A program made the position numbers and the translations under genes. Shown here one piece after another: positions 16,964 to 25,276 of a DNA stretch of 61,415 nt. The notes beneath the pieces were generated by a model. It did not search any database. It was not told where the DNA came from and saw only the letters and a program-made list of their open reading frames with translations. The number at the start of each line of letters is the position of its first letter. The stretch's first letter is position 1. Source of the DNA: Dubosiella muris (GTDB taxonomy: Bacteria; Bacillota_I; Bacilli_A; Erysipelotrichales; Erysipelotrichaceae); the NCBI RefSeq assembly GCF_004793885.1, contig NZ_SRYG01000019.1, positions 1 to 61,415 on the forward strand, read 5' to 3'.

Positions 16964-17410
16964 CTATTTTTCCCACACCAGACGATCCAGCCACGTCTGG
17001 CATCCTTTCAAAATATCCTGGTACGCCGTTTCGAAATCGTCTGTGTACCATGGGTCGGCGATATTCTTTCCGTCCAGCAGCAAGTGGATCTTGTGGTCCG
17101 GGTTGTTGGGGATAATGTGTTTGATGTTGCGCTGGTTGTTGGCGTCCATAAGTAAAATGACATCAAACAGTTTATAATCTTTTTTCGTGACCTGACGAGC
17201 GTAATGTCGCGTGAATGGCACGCCTTTTTCACGCAGCTTCTGTTTGGCGGGCGGGTATATGTCGTTGCCAATTTCCTCGGTGCTCGTGGCGGCGGACTCG
17301 ATGTAAAACTGGTCTTCCATCCCTTCCTTTTTCACGAGATCTTTCATAATAAACTCGGCCATGGCGGAACGGCAGATGTTGCCATGGCAGACGAATAGGA
17401 TTTTTTTCAT
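16964..17410 (-). CDS. Low-molecular-weight protein tyrosine phosphatase
   Basis: The 148-residue enzyme has the LMW-PTP P-loop CHGNICRS at residues 8-15 (C-x5-R), and the general acid in DPWYTDDF near residue 118. Members dephosphorylate tyrosine or arginine (YwlE type). In YwlE-type enzymes a Thr replaces the residue that is Ile here, so tyrosine phosphatase activity is favoured. AAAGGAG precedes the ATG at 17410. The UDG-family gene follows directly. Confidence 0.92.
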   Translation of the reverse strand: MKKILFVCHGNICRSAMAEFIMKDLVKKEGMEDQFYIESAATSTEEIGNDIYPPAKQKLREKGVPFTRHYARQVTKKDYKLFDVILLMDANNQRNIKHIIPNNPDHKIHLLLDGKNIADPWYTDDFETAYQDILKGCQTWLDRLVWEK

Positions 17411-17515
17411 ATGTACGTTCTCCTTTGAAATCCAGCTTAACATGGAACGGGGATTTTTTCGATTCCGACTCATAGATATAAATCTCTAATTTGAATAGAG
17501 TCAATCCTGACCCAT

Positions 17516-17604
17516 CAATTATCCCCGCTTTCGCGGGGAATACCCATCCCGCACCCGGAGAAGGCAAACCTTTTTGGGATCATCCCCGCTTCCGCTGGGA
17601 ATAC
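17516..17604 (-). CRISPR. Degenerate type I-E CRISPR unit: two repeats, one spacer
   Basis: Two 28-bp repeats at 17516-17543 and 17577-17604 share the core ATCCCCGCTTYCGCKGGGAA and end in TAC. The 33-bp spacer between them gives the 61-bp period typical of type I-E arrays. The palindromic core and the GGATCATCCCCGC start match the I-E repeat family. The first repeat has lost its GGATC end and the second has a mismatch in the stem, so this looks like a relic. Repeat polarity suggests transcription on the minus strand. No cas gene lies in the window. Confidence 0.65.
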
Positions 17605-17924
17605 ACTATTTTGATCTCATATTTAAAGTACTTGATTCAATTTTACATCTTTTTTTCTTCAAATGTACATAGACTTCAAATGTTATTTTACAATTCTGTC
17701 CGATAACGAAAACCATAAGACAATCACGCCATTTTTAATAAAAACGTCATTTTTATCACGAAATTATGCATATTTTCGTGATTATCTTTATTTACCATAA
17801 ATATCCCACTCTTTATGGCCGACCAGACAGACCGGCTCCTCGGGCTGCCTTTAAAAGAAAAAGAAAAAAAGAATAGAAAACAAAAAGGCTTGATGAATAG
17901 AGGGGATATCATCAAGCCTTTTCC
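17605..17924. other. AT-rich gap with a 28-bp near-perfect palindrome
   Basis: No gene is convincing here. At 17755-17782 a 28-bp imperfect palindrome has arms ATCACGAAA / TTTCGTGAT around ATGCAT, with only two mismatched pairs. It looks like an operator or a DNA-binding site without a nearby start codon. A bidirectional hairpin at 17883-17922 (GGCTTGATGA / TCATCAAGCC with flanking A and T runs) terminates the MFS gene. Confidence 0.5.
17883..17922 (-). terminator. Terminator of the MFS transporter gene
   Basis: AAAAGGCTTGATGA / TCATCAAGCCTTTT with a 12-nt loop, 2 nt after the stop codon on the minus strand. T runs are present on both sides. Confidence 0.85.
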
Positions 17925-19112
17925 CTATTTCTGGAACAGCTTTTGACTGGTCGAAGGCAGTTTGACACCTAGCAACACAAGCAAAGCCACCCCAAGAACG
18001 CATCCGCAAATGAGATAAACCTGCGCGAACGGCACAACATTCAACAGATTTCCTGCTACGTTTTGAAATCCAATCGAAAACAGCGACTTCACGGTTTGCA
18101 CAAGCGCCAGCGCGCTGATTTGCCGATTGGCATCCACAAGCGAAGCGACCGCCTTCAAATTGATCATAATAAACAACATCCCGGCTGGATGCTTTGCCAT
18201 CAGCGTGATTGCCACCATCGCTCCAACCTTCAGATCAAGCGCGTACACGCCTAGCTGCACCAGCACCAAACCAAACGCGATCAGCATAAGCGTTTTTGTT
18301 TCCAGACGATCCATAAACTTTCCCGACCACAACACAATGGGCGCCTCACAAAGGACAGCGGCCGAAAGAATCGCGGACGTCACGCTCATATCCAGCCCTT
18401 TGGCCTGGAACATGGCCGGCGCGTACGTATTCACCACGTTCGTGATTCCAAAAAACACGCCCGCAAGCCCAAGATAGATAAAAAATTTTTTATTGCCGCT
18501 CTTCAAAGAATTCTTTTCCTTTTCCGGTTTCTTTTCCATAGCCAGCGAATCGGTTCCGGCCAATCCAATCACGCACAAAGCCATCGTCCCCAAAAACGCG
18601 ATAAAGATCGCTTGCGGCGAAACAAAGTCGTAAATCAAGCCGGCAAGCTGACTGCCAAGCGCGTATCCAATCGTCCCCCAAATCCGAATCCGTCCATACG
18701 CGTACGGCGAGGCCGTCGCCACCTTTTCCATCACCGGATTCGTCCCGTTCAAAATCAGCATCACAAGCGCGTACGAGCCGGCAATCATCCACAAGGTATC
18801 GGCCATCAAAAACAAGACCGCCCCAATCATCGCGATACCAAACAAAGCGAGATTCAGCTTTTTCGCGTCATACCGGTCCGTCAAGGAACCAATGAGCGGC
18901 TGCGTAAGCAGCGAGGCAAGAAACGATCCCGACACGACGAGCGAAACATCGCTGGCGCGATATCCCCGATCCAGCAAATACACGGAAATCAGAACGGAAA
19001 ATAAAGCCCATGACAAATAGTAAAAATTATACATGAGAAAGTAGCTGAAATACGAATTTTTATACCCGGCAAGCAAACTGTGTTTCTTTTGTTTGAGAAT
19101 TTGAAATTCCAT
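17925..19112 (-). CDS. Major facilitator superfamily transporter
   Basis: The 395-residue protein has about 12 membrane helices in two six-helix halves with a charged central loop (about residues 198-210, EKKPEKEKNSLKSG). The first-half loop motif is GSLTDRYDAKK (about 75-85), a form of the MFS A-motif. The GRIRIWGTIGYALGSQLAG stretch (about 140-158) is typical of the MFS_1-like/nucleoside or phenylpropionate permease group. The substrate is unknown. GAGGG precedes the ATG. It is transcribed alone. Confidence 0.88.
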   Translation of the reverse strand: MEFQILKQKKHSLLAGYKNSYFSYFLMYNFYYLSWALFSVLISVYLLDRGYRASDVSLVVSGSFLASLLTQPLIGSLTDRYDAKKLNLALFGIAMIGAVLFLMADTLWMIAGSYALVMLILNGTNPVMEKVATASPYAYGRIRIWGTIGYALGSQLAGLIYDFVSPQAIFIAFLGTMALCVIGLAGTDSLAMEKKPEKEKNSLKSGNKKFFIYLGLAGVFFGITNVVNTYAPAMFQAKGLDMSVTSAILSAAVLCEAPIVLWSGKFMDRLETKTLMLIAFGLVLVQLGVYALDLKVGAMVAITLMAKHPAGMLFIMINLKAVASLVDANRQISALALVQTVKSLFSIGFQNVAGNLLNVVPFAQVYLICGCVLGVALLVLLGVKLPSTSQKLFQK

Positions 19113-19314
19113 GTTTTTCCCTCTTTTCTTGATAGCTTTATCGTAAAAGTCGTTTAGAAAAAAGAAAATGGCTTTTCCTGTTTCTCAAACTTCGTTTTCA
19201 TCTTTCCAATCCCGTTTTCATTCAATCTGTAAACAACATTCCAAAAGCATCTCCACGAATCGCGCCGCTTCTTCCTTTTCTCTAGAATGAAGCTATAGAA
19301 AGCGAGGAATCCTC

Positions 19315-20418
19315 ATGCTCAGCCATTCCAAACTCGGATTCGGGCTCATGCGCCTGCCCAAAGACGAAAACGGCGTCATCGACCAGACGCAAGTCCAGAC
19401 GATGGTCGATTTATTCATGCACAACGGTTTTACCTATTTTGATACCGCCTACGCGTACGCGGGCAGTGAAAACGCGATACGTGAAGCGCTCGTCAAACGT
19501 TACCCGCGCGATACGTTTACTTTAGCCGACAAGCTGCCGGCATGGAAATTAAAAGGACCCGAAGATGTGGAACGCGTCTTCCAGGAATCCATGGAAGCCG
19601 CAGGAGTCGACTATTTCGACTTTTATTTGCTTCACAGTGTCGAGGAAAAACACTTGCCAACGTATGAAAAATACAACACGTTCGACTTTTTAAAAGAAAT
19701 GAAAGCCAAAGGAAAGATTCGGCACATCGGCTTCTCCTATCATGACGGGCCAGAACTGCTCGAACAAATCCTCACCAGACACCCGGAATTGGAATTTGTC
19801 CAGCTTCAACTCAATTATCTCGACTGGGAAAACGAAGTGATCCAGGCAAAGCGCAACTATGAAGCAGCCCGACGGTTTGGCAAACCCGTCGTCGTCATGG
19901 AACCCATCAAAGGCGGTACGCTGGCGGTTTTGCCTCCCGAAGCCGAAGCCATTCGAAAACAGACCATTCCCCACACGACACCGTCCTCTCTCGCGCTGCG
20001 CTTTCTTGCCGAAAAAGAAGGCGTCATGACGATTTTATCCGGCATGTCCAATGGGGAACAAATGAAAGAAAACACAGCGACGATGCGAAACGCCAGCCCG
20101 TTAACCGAAACCGAGTCAAAAGCCGTCGCCGCCATCACCCGTTCAATTTTGTCGGCGGACACGATTCCGTGCACCAAATGCCGCTATTGCGTAGCCGGCT
20201 GCCCGATGCATATCGCGATTCCCGACTTGTTTACGGCATACAACAGCCAGCGTCTTTATGGCGAACACGCCCGCTATCAAACCTACTACAATAAATTTTC
20301 CAGCTTGGGCAATCCGGCCAGCGCCTGCGTCGCATGCGGTCAATGCGAAGGCGTCTGTCCACAGCATCTGTCCATCGTTTCTCTTCTTAAAACCGTTTCC
20401 GAAGCGTTCGATCATTAA
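19315..20418 (+). CDS. Aldo/keto reductase with C-terminal 4Fe-4S ferredoxin domain
   Basis: The 367-residue protein joins an aldo/keto reductase barrel (residues 1-270) to a ferredoxin-like domain (about 275-360). The barrel shows DTAYAYAGSE (catalytic Asp and Tyr, about 43-52) and the LLHS strand with the active-site His. The ferredoxin part has CTKCRYCVAGCP (about 283-294) and CVACGQCEGVCP (about 340-351), enough for two 4Fe-4S clusters. This family is common in anaerobic Bacillota; the substrates are unknown. The ATG follows GAGGAATCCTC directly. Confidence 0.92.
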   Translation: MLSHSKLGFGLMRLPKDENGVIDQTQVQTMVDLFMHNGFTYFDTAYAYAGSENAIREALVKRYPRDTFTLADKLPAWKLKGPEDVERVFQESMEAAGVDYFDFYLLHSVEEKHLPTYEKYNTFDFLKEMKAKGKIRHIGFSYHDGPELLEQILTRHPELEFVQLQLNYLDWENEVIQAKRNYEAARRFGKPVVVMEPIKGGTLAVLPPEAEAIRKQTIPHTTPSSLALRFLAEKEGVMTILSGMSNGEQMKENTATMRNASPLTETESKAVAAITRSILSADTIPCTKCRYCVAGCPMHIAIPDLFTAYNSQRLYGEHARYQTYYNKFSSLGNPASACVACGQCEGVCPQHLSIVSLLKTVSEAFDH

Positions 20419-20437
20419 GTGCCAGCCGGCGCTTTTT
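20418..20437 (+). terminator. Terminator of the aldo/keto reductase gene
   Basis: AGTGCC AGCC GGCGCT then TTTT, overlapping the stop codon region. Confidence 0.6.
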
Positions 20438-20470
20438 GCGTTATAATGAAAAAAAGAAAGAGGAATCCTC

Positions 20471-21064
20471 ATGAAACTTCACTATAAAGGAACTTATGAT
20501 CTCAATCCCGACTCGCTGCCTGCCGCGCCCGCAAAAAAAGACGCCGTCCCATTCAAAGAACCCGATTCCATCGAAAAAATAGCCTGGATCGCCAACGGGA
20601 TCGCGCTCGTCCTTTTGGTCGTTCTCGCCATCCCAATCGTAGCCCTGTACAAAACCAGGCTGATTTTCTCCATCGGCTTCTGGATTGGCGGGGGCCTCTC
20701 TCTCCTCACGTGTTTTCCCCACGAGATCCTTCACGCGCTTTGTTTCAAAGACGATGTCTATTTATACACCAACTTGCGCCAAGGCATGCTTTTCGTGATC
20801 GGCACCGAAACGATGAGCAAGAGACGATTCATTTTTATGTCCATGCTTCCTAACCGCGTCTTCGGTGTGCTCCCTTACGGGCTCGGCCTTCTTTTCCCGT
20901 CATGCAGCGTCCTGCTTGGCTTAGGATGGTGCGCGATCACCATGGGCGCCGGAGACTACCTCAACGTGTTCCACGCGCTAACGCAAATGCCCAAAGGCGC
21001 GAAAACGTACATGTCGGGTATTCACAGCTGGTGGTTCATACCAGAAGAAAACGAGGACCGCTAA
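20471..21064 (+). CDS. DUF3267 family putative membrane metalloprotein
   Basis: The 197-residue protein has a hydrophobic pair at about residues 38-58 and 62-80, then an HExxH-like zinc site (PHEILHALCF, about 83-92), and further hydrophobic stretches near 125-160. This fits DUF3267, a family of putative integral-membrane zinc peptidases. Its role is not known. The start codon follows GAGGAATCCTC, the same 11-nt string that precedes the aldo/keto reductase start. A TATAAT (20442-20447) suggests its own promoter. Confidence 0.8.
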   Translation: MKLHYKGTYDLNPDSLPAAPAKKDAVPFKEPDSIEKIAWIANGIALVLLVVLAIPIVALYKTRLIFSIGFWIGGGLSLLTCFPHEILHALCFKDDVYLYTNLRQGMLFVIGTETMSKRRFIFMSMLPNRVFGVLPYGLGLLFPSCSVLLGLGWCAITMGAGDYLNVFHALTQMPKGAKTYMSGIHSWWFIPEENEDR

Positions 21065-21081
21065 AAATCCCCGTTCCATCT

Positions 21082-21612
21082 TTATTTTAATAGAAATCCG
21101 TAAACATCCGCCTCTTTGCCCTCAAAGGAAAAGCTTCGCTCATACACGCCACCATTGTTTTGAATGACACGTACCGATGCCGTGTTGTCCCGCTCCACAG
21201 AAAGCTGAAGCTTTTGAAGACCCGCCTCTTTCGCCACATCCAGCAGCTGGCGCAGCATTTGCGTTCCATATCCTTTTCTGCGTTCCGACGGACGCACGCT
21301 GTAGCCGCAATGGCCCAAATCTTTCAAAAAGCCGTTCAACGAATGGCGCAAGTCGATGATTCCAACGATTTCCTGATCGCCGGGACGGACCGCGAAAAAC
21401 GTGTCCGTCACCACCCAGTTTGGATCGACGGTTTCCGGCTTCGTGTTGCGCGTCACCGCCTTCAGCCACTCGTCGTAACTCTCGATTTGATCGAACAGCT
21501 CACTTCCATAAATTGTCTTTTCCCCACTTTCAAAATGCGCTTTCCGGTACGCGAGCGCGCTCTCTTTCATCGCCGATACCGGCCGTTTTAAAACAATCTC
21601 ATCTTTTTTCAT
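21082..21612 (-). CDS. GNAT family N-acetyltransferase
   Basis: The 176-residue protein is a GNAT enzyme. The acetyl-CoA loop is seen as VRPSERRKGYGTQMLRQLLD (about residues 107-126), and ERDNTASVRVIQNNGG (about 140-155) is the conserved C-terminal segment of RimJ-like transferases. The substrate is unknown. It overlaps the upstream TetR gene by 14 nt, so both are expressed from the TetR promoter and the gene is likely a TetR-controlled target. Confidence 0.9.
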   Translation of the reverse strand: MKKDEIVLKRPVSAMKESALAYRKAHFESGEKTIYGSELFDQIESYDEWLKAVTRNTKPETVDPNWVVTDTFFAVRPGDQEIVGIIDLRHSLNGFLKDLGHCGYSVRPSERRKGYGTQMLRQLLDVAKEAGLQKLQLSVERDNTASVRVIQNNGGVYERSFSFEGKEADVYGFLLK

Positions 21613-22201
21613 TCCGTTCCTCCTGCGGCAGCAAAAGCCGCTTGACTTCCTTTACGATTTGCGACGATACATCGTCCTCAATATCCATCAGCCGGCTATA
21701 CAACCGCACGCCCTGATACGCGAACACGATTACATGGAACACCGCCTCGGCATCCACCGGCATAAATTCCTTTGTCGCGACGCCATAGGCAATAAGTTCG
21801 ATCCACGTCGCTTTGGAGCGCTCGTAGCTTTGTTTTACAAAACCGTCTTCCTTCGTATGACTGGAATCGCCGTAAAACTCCACGATTGCCAAACTCAAAG
21901 AATTTTTATCGTCCCGCATTTCCATTTCATAACGGGAAAGCAGGCTTTCCAAAATGACTTTAGCCGGCACTTTTTTCGCGATTTGCTCTCGCACTTCGTC
22001 TTGCTGGCGGGCTGCCATCTTTCGAAGGATTTCCAAAAAGATTTGCGCCGTGCTTTCATAATGGCGATACAACCCGCCCCGGCTCAAACCGGTTCGCTCG
22101 CAAAGCATTTTCATATTCACACGGGTAAATCCATATTCGGCAAATAACCGGTACGCCGTATCCAAAATGAGCTGTTTCGTTTTTTCTCCCTTTGTTTCCA
22201 T
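21599..22201 (-). CDS. TetR family transcriptional regulator
   Basis: The 200-residue repressor has a typical N-terminal TetR helix-turn-helix (about residues 8-54: TKQLILDTAYRLFAEYGF then LCERTGLSRGGLYRHY). The C-terminal ligand-binding part is all-helical. AAAGGAG 9 nt upstream sets the start at 22201. Two palindromes in its promoter region look like its own operators. The overlapping acetyltransferase gene is the obvious co-regulated partner. Confidence 0.92.
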   Translation of the reverse strand: METKGEKTKQLILDTAYRLFAEYGFTRVNMKMLCERTGLSRGGLYRHYESTAQIFLEILRKMAARQQDEVREQIAKKVPAKVILESLLSRYEMEMRDDKNSLSLAIVEFYGDSSHTKEDGFVKQSYERSKATWIELIAYGVATKEFMPVDAEAVFHVIVFAYQGVRLYSRLMDIEDDVSSQIVKEVKRLLLPQEERNEKR

Positions 22202-22215
22202 TGTCCGTCTCCTTT

Positions 22216-22264
22216 GCGACATATATGTCGCTTTTATGATACGACACGCGTGTCGCTTTTTCAA
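22216..22264 (-). promoter_or_regulatory. TetR-acetyltransferase promoter with two palindromic operators
   Basis: On the minus strand TTGAAA (22264-22259), a 17-bp spacer and TATCAT (22241-22236). A perfect palindrome CGACACGCGTGTCG (22242-22255) fills the spacer. A second one, GCGACATATATGTCGC (22216-22231), lies in the leader. Their centres are 25 bp apart and they share the arms CGACA/TGTCG. Confidence 0.75.
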
Positions 22265-22387
22265 GAAGAAAAAAAAACGGATTTGACGTCGCTCAATTCA
22301 CCTCTTACCGGTAATATTTGACCACTGACCAAAAAAATCCCCTCTTCGTATCCATTCTTCGTATAATCAAAACCAAGGAGGGATGAC

Positions 22388-22822
22388 ATGAAAGTACAGA
22401 TCCAACTCGACCCGGAAATCACCGCCCCATATATCACGATCCACGCCAGCGCCTTGACACCCGATATTGAACAGCTCATCGACGCCTTGTCCACAAGCGA
22501 GGCGCCCATCGCTGCCATGAAGGAAGACCGGATCGTCCTTTTACGCCCCGAAGATTTGTACATGGCGCGGGTGGAAAACGGAACCGTGTTTTTCTACACC
22601 GCCACCGAAAAATACGTGTCCAAAAAACGGCTGTACGAACTCGAACAGCAACTCGGCTACGCGATGATCCGCATCTCGAAAACGACCCTCGTCAACATCC
22701 GGTTTATCGACTACGTCGAACTATCGTTTGGCGGCGCGCTGCTGCTCAAGCTCAAAAACAAGGAGCAGGACTACGTTTCGCGCAAATACTTGCCCGCCTT
22801 CAAAAAGGCCATCGGCATCTAG
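22388..22822 (+). CDS. LytTR-domain DNA-binding regulator
   Basis: The 144-residue protein carries a C-terminal LytTR DNA-binding domain (about residues 45-140: EDLYMARVENGTVFFYTATEKY, then MIRISKTTLVNIRFI). It has no receiver domain, as usual for LytTR proteins paired with DUF3021 genes. Such pairs often autoregulate and respond to membrane or competence-type signals. CCAAGGAGGG is well placed. A TTACCGGTAA palindrome at 22305-22314 and TATAAT at 22362-22367 lie upstream. The DUF3021 gene starts 9 nt downstream. Confidence 0.9.
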   Translation: MKVQIQLDPEITAPYITIHASALTPDIEQLIDALSTSEAPIAAMKEDRIVLLRPEDLYMARVENGTVFFYTATEKYVSKKRLYELEQQLGYAMIRISKTTLVNIRFIDYVELSFGGALLLKLKNKEQDYVSRKYLPAFKKAIGI

Positions 22823-22831
22823 GAGGAACTT

Positions 22832-23272
22832 ATGAAAAACAACATCAAACAAATCATCATCGACTCGCTCATCAGCATCGGCATCGCCTGCACGCTTTTT
22901 TGTCTGATTGGTATGGTATTCGACCAAATTGGTCACGGCATGTTCTCTCTGGACGGGTACCGCTTCACGAAAATGGTGCTGGGCTGTATCGGCATCGGCC
23001 TGGGATTTGGCGTGCCAACGATCGTGTACCAGGACCAGCGCCTGTCCCGCGCCACGCAAATGACCATTCACCTTGGTATCGGCCTTGTCGTGTATACAGC
23101 GATCGCGATGTCGCTTGGCTGGATGGGCGACCCGAGCCATCCGCTGTCTTTTTTCGCTATCTTTGCCGGACAAATCGCTCTCGCCCTGGGCATTTTCCTG
23201 ATTTTTCGCCACTACAACTTGAAAGAAGCGAAAAAAATCAATGAGCAACTCCAGAAGCGCGATTCCCGCTAA
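22832..23272 (+). CDS. DUF3021 family membrane protein
   Basis: The 146-residue protein has four predicted membrane helices (about residues 10-30, 43-65, 75-97, 102-125) and a basic C-terminal tail. Its position right after a LytTR regulator gene is the characteristic arrangement of DUF3021, thought to restrain or tune the paired regulator at the membrane. TAGGAGGAAC precedes the ATG. Confidence 0.88.
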   Translation: MKNNIKQIIIDSLISIGIACTLFCLIGMVFDQIGHGMFSLDGYRFTKMVLGCIGIGLGFGVPTIVYQDQRLSRATQMTIHLGIGLVVYTAIAMSLGWMGDPSHPLSFFAIFAGQIALALGIFLIFRHYNLKEAKKINEQLQKRDSR

Positions 23273-23292
23273 GGCGTCTTTTCAAGAACAAA

Positions 23293-23312
23293 AAAGACCC
23301 TTTCGGGTCTTT
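23293..23312 (-). terminator. Terminator of the cold-shock gene
   Basis: AAAGACCC TTTC GGGTCTTT with a T run on the minus strand, 6 nt after the stop. Confidence 0.85.
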
Positions 23313-23318
23313 CACGCC

Positions 23319-23525
23319 TTATCGCAATACGAGAATGTTTTCCGCCTGCTGGCCGCGCTTTCCTTCGCCGATTTCAAATTCGACTTTTTGTCCTTCTTCC
23401 AAAGAACGGAATCCGTGGCCCGCGATGTTCGTGTAATGCGCGAAAATGTCGCGATCCGAACCATCAATCTGGATAAATCCATATCCTTTCTCGTTGTTAA
23501 ACCATTTTACTTTGCCTGTACTCAT
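23319..23525 (-). CDS. csp: Cold-shock protein, CspA family
   Basis: The 68-residue protein is a single cold-shock domain that binds single-stranded RNA and DNA. RNP1 is KGYGFIQ (about residues 13-19) and RNP2 is DIFAHYT (about 26-32). AAGGAGG lies 8 nt before the ATG at 23525; the upstream open frame is not used. Its promoter lies about 140 nt upstream, giving the long leader typical of csp genes. Confidence 0.95.
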   Translation of the reverse strand: MSTGKVKWFNNEKGYGFIQIDGSDRDIFAHYTNIAGHGFRSLEEGQKVEFEIGEGKRGQQAENILVLR

Positions 23526-23699
23526 GTTCAGTACCTCCTTCATTTCGTAGAAGAAATCGTTTCTTTTACAAAAAATGATCGCCATGACCGGTCCTTGTAT
23601 TGAGAAACACATACACACTAGAACCAATAATAACGATCAGTTGAAGTCCTGAAATTTCTTTTACTAGAGTAAGTATACCATATTTATTCAAAGAAACAA
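23526..23699 (-). promoter_or_regulatory. Promoter and long 5' leader of the cold-shock gene
   Basis: TTGTTT (23699-23694), a 16-bp spacer and TATACT (23677-23672) predict a start near 23665. This leaves a leader of about 140 nt, comparable with cold-responsive csp leaders. I have not folded it. Confidence 0.5.
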
Positions 23700-23724
23700 G
23701 CGATTTACCCCTCTTTTTGCGTTT

Positions 23725-25149
23725 TTACAGCGAAACCGCCATCTCGGTTTGTCCGGTTTCCTCCAGCCGCGCCTCCTGCTCCCGCTGTTTTCTCAAAATG
23801 GTCGTCGCCGGTTTTTTAATCCACAGCGCGATGCCCAGAAACAACGCGGCCAAACCAAGCGAAATCGGATAAATCGCCATGATGGTCGCGAACGTCGGCG
23901 CGAGCGGGAACACGAAATACACCCACGTGATCCGCGAGCCGCAAATCGCCACCGTCGTCAAAACGGCCGGCATGAGCGAAATGCCAAAGCCGCGCAAATA
24001 TCCCGAAATCGTGTCGTACGTCAGTGAGAAGATATACGCCGGAAAAATAATCATCATGCGCAGAAAACCGGTTTCGATGACTTCCGGATCCCCGTTGAAG
24101 ATGCCTAGCAGCCCCCGGCCCATGCTGATAATCAGCAAAATCGCGACGATCGTCAGCGTCGCGCTTTCCACCAGACACACTTTCAAAATCTGCTTGCAGC
24201 GCGCCACCTGGTTGGCGCCATAGTTTTGGCCGACAAACGTCGTGCACGCCTGGCCAAACGAAGCGAGCACGTTGAACGCGAAAATCTCGATGTTCGTCGA
24301 CGCGCTGCTGGCCGCCATCACGATTGTGCCCAGCGAGTTGGTCGCTCCCTGCACGATCACGTTGGCCAGCGAAAACACCGAACTCTGGATGCCGGCCGGC
24401 ACGCCGATTCGCAAAATACGTACGAGCACGCCCCGGTTCATAGATAAATTTTTTACATCCAGACAAATTTCTGTTTTCGAACGCAGAAGCTTGATCAAAA
24501 GAAGGATCGAACTGATCAAATTGGAAACGACCGTCGCGATGGCCACACCCTCGACCGCCATGCCCATCCCGATCACAAACACCAGATTGAGCACGACGTT
24601 GACGATACCCGACATCGTCAGCACCATCAGCGGCGTTTTCGTGTCGCCCGCGCCTCGCAAAATCGCGGCCTCGAAATTATAAAGCAGGATTACCGGCATG
24701 CCGAGCATGTAAATGCGAAAATACAAAACCGCCATTTCCATGACTTCCTCGGGTACGTTGAGCGACGCGAACAACGGCGCGGCGATTATCTCGCCCACGA
24801 CGCCCATGAGCACACCGCCAAGCAGCGCGAGAAGGACGGAAGTGCCAATCGCCGAACGCACGATCGTATGATTGCCCGATCCCAGCGCGTTGGCGATGAC
24901 CACGTTGCTGCCAAGTGAGATCCCCACAAAAAAATTGAGCAGCAGCGCCACGACCGGCGCGTTGGCTCCGACCGCCGCCATGGCGATGGCGCCCCGCTCT
25001 TGCGTAAACTGGCCGACGACCGCGATATCAGCGGCGTTGAACAGCTGCTGTAAGATCCCGGTCGCGGCCAGCGGCAGCGCGAACAGTAAAACCGGTTTCC
25101 ATAAAGAACCGGTCAGCATGCTGGATTCCAGCTTAAAAGACTTTTCCAT
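23725..25149 (-). CDS. MATE family efflux transporter
   Basis: The 474-residue protein has 12 predicted membrane segments in two MatE repeats. It begins with KPVLLFALPLAATGILQQLFN and includes VVGQFTQERGAIAMAAVGANAP (about residues 41-62) with the conserved helix-2 region. MATE pumps export cationic drugs or metabolites using Na+ or H+. AAGGAAGGGG precedes the start. It stands alone on the minus strand. Confidence 0.93.
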   Translation of the reverse strand: MEKSFKLESSMLTGSLWKPVLLFALPLAATGILQQLFNAADIAVVGQFTQERGAIAMAAVGANAPVVALLLNFFVGISLGSNVVIANALGSGNHTIVRSAIGTSVLLALLGGVLMGVVGEIIAAPLFASLNVPEEVMEMAVLYFRIYMLGMPVILLYNFEAAILRGAGDTKTPLMVLTMSGIVNVVLNLVFVIGMGMAVEGVAIATVVSNLISSILLLIKLLRSKTEICLDVKNLSMNRGVLVRILRIGVPAGIQSSVFSLANVIVQGATNSLGTIVMAASSASTNIEIFAFNVLASFGQACTTFVGQNYGANQVARCKQILKVCLVESATLTIVAILLIISMGRGLLGIFNGDPEVIETGFLRMMIIFPAYIFSLTYDTISGYLRGFGISLMPAVLTTVAICGSRITWVYFVFPLAPTFATIMAIYPISLGLAALFLGIALWIKKPATTILRKQREQEARLEETGQTEMAVSL

Positions 25150-25242
25150 ACGACTTCCCCTTCCTTTTCTCTATGCATCTTCATTATAGACTCGATTGGA
25201 AAAAAAATCTTTGTTCCTCGAAAAGATGAAACAGCGTTTCGC

Positions 25243-25270
25243 AAAAAAGGCAAAGCCCGCGCTTTGCCTT
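25243..25270 (-). terminator. Terminator of the DUF1292 gene
   Basis: AAGGCAAAG / CTTTGCCTT around CCCGCG with a T run on the minus strand. Confidence 0.85.
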
Positions 25271-25276
25271 CCCTCT

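Noticed and set aside
17724-17915. 63-codon minus-strand frame in the gap before the MFS gene
   Set aside because: The composition is Phe/Lys/Ser-rich and it overlaps a terminator and a palindrome, with no convincing start site.
19304-20470. GAGGAATCCTC palindrome before two start codons (19304-19314 and 20460-20470)
   Set aside because: The 11-nt palindrome has a one-base centre and cannot fold as a hairpin. It contains a normal Shine-Dalgarno, and two adjacent copies may be chance.
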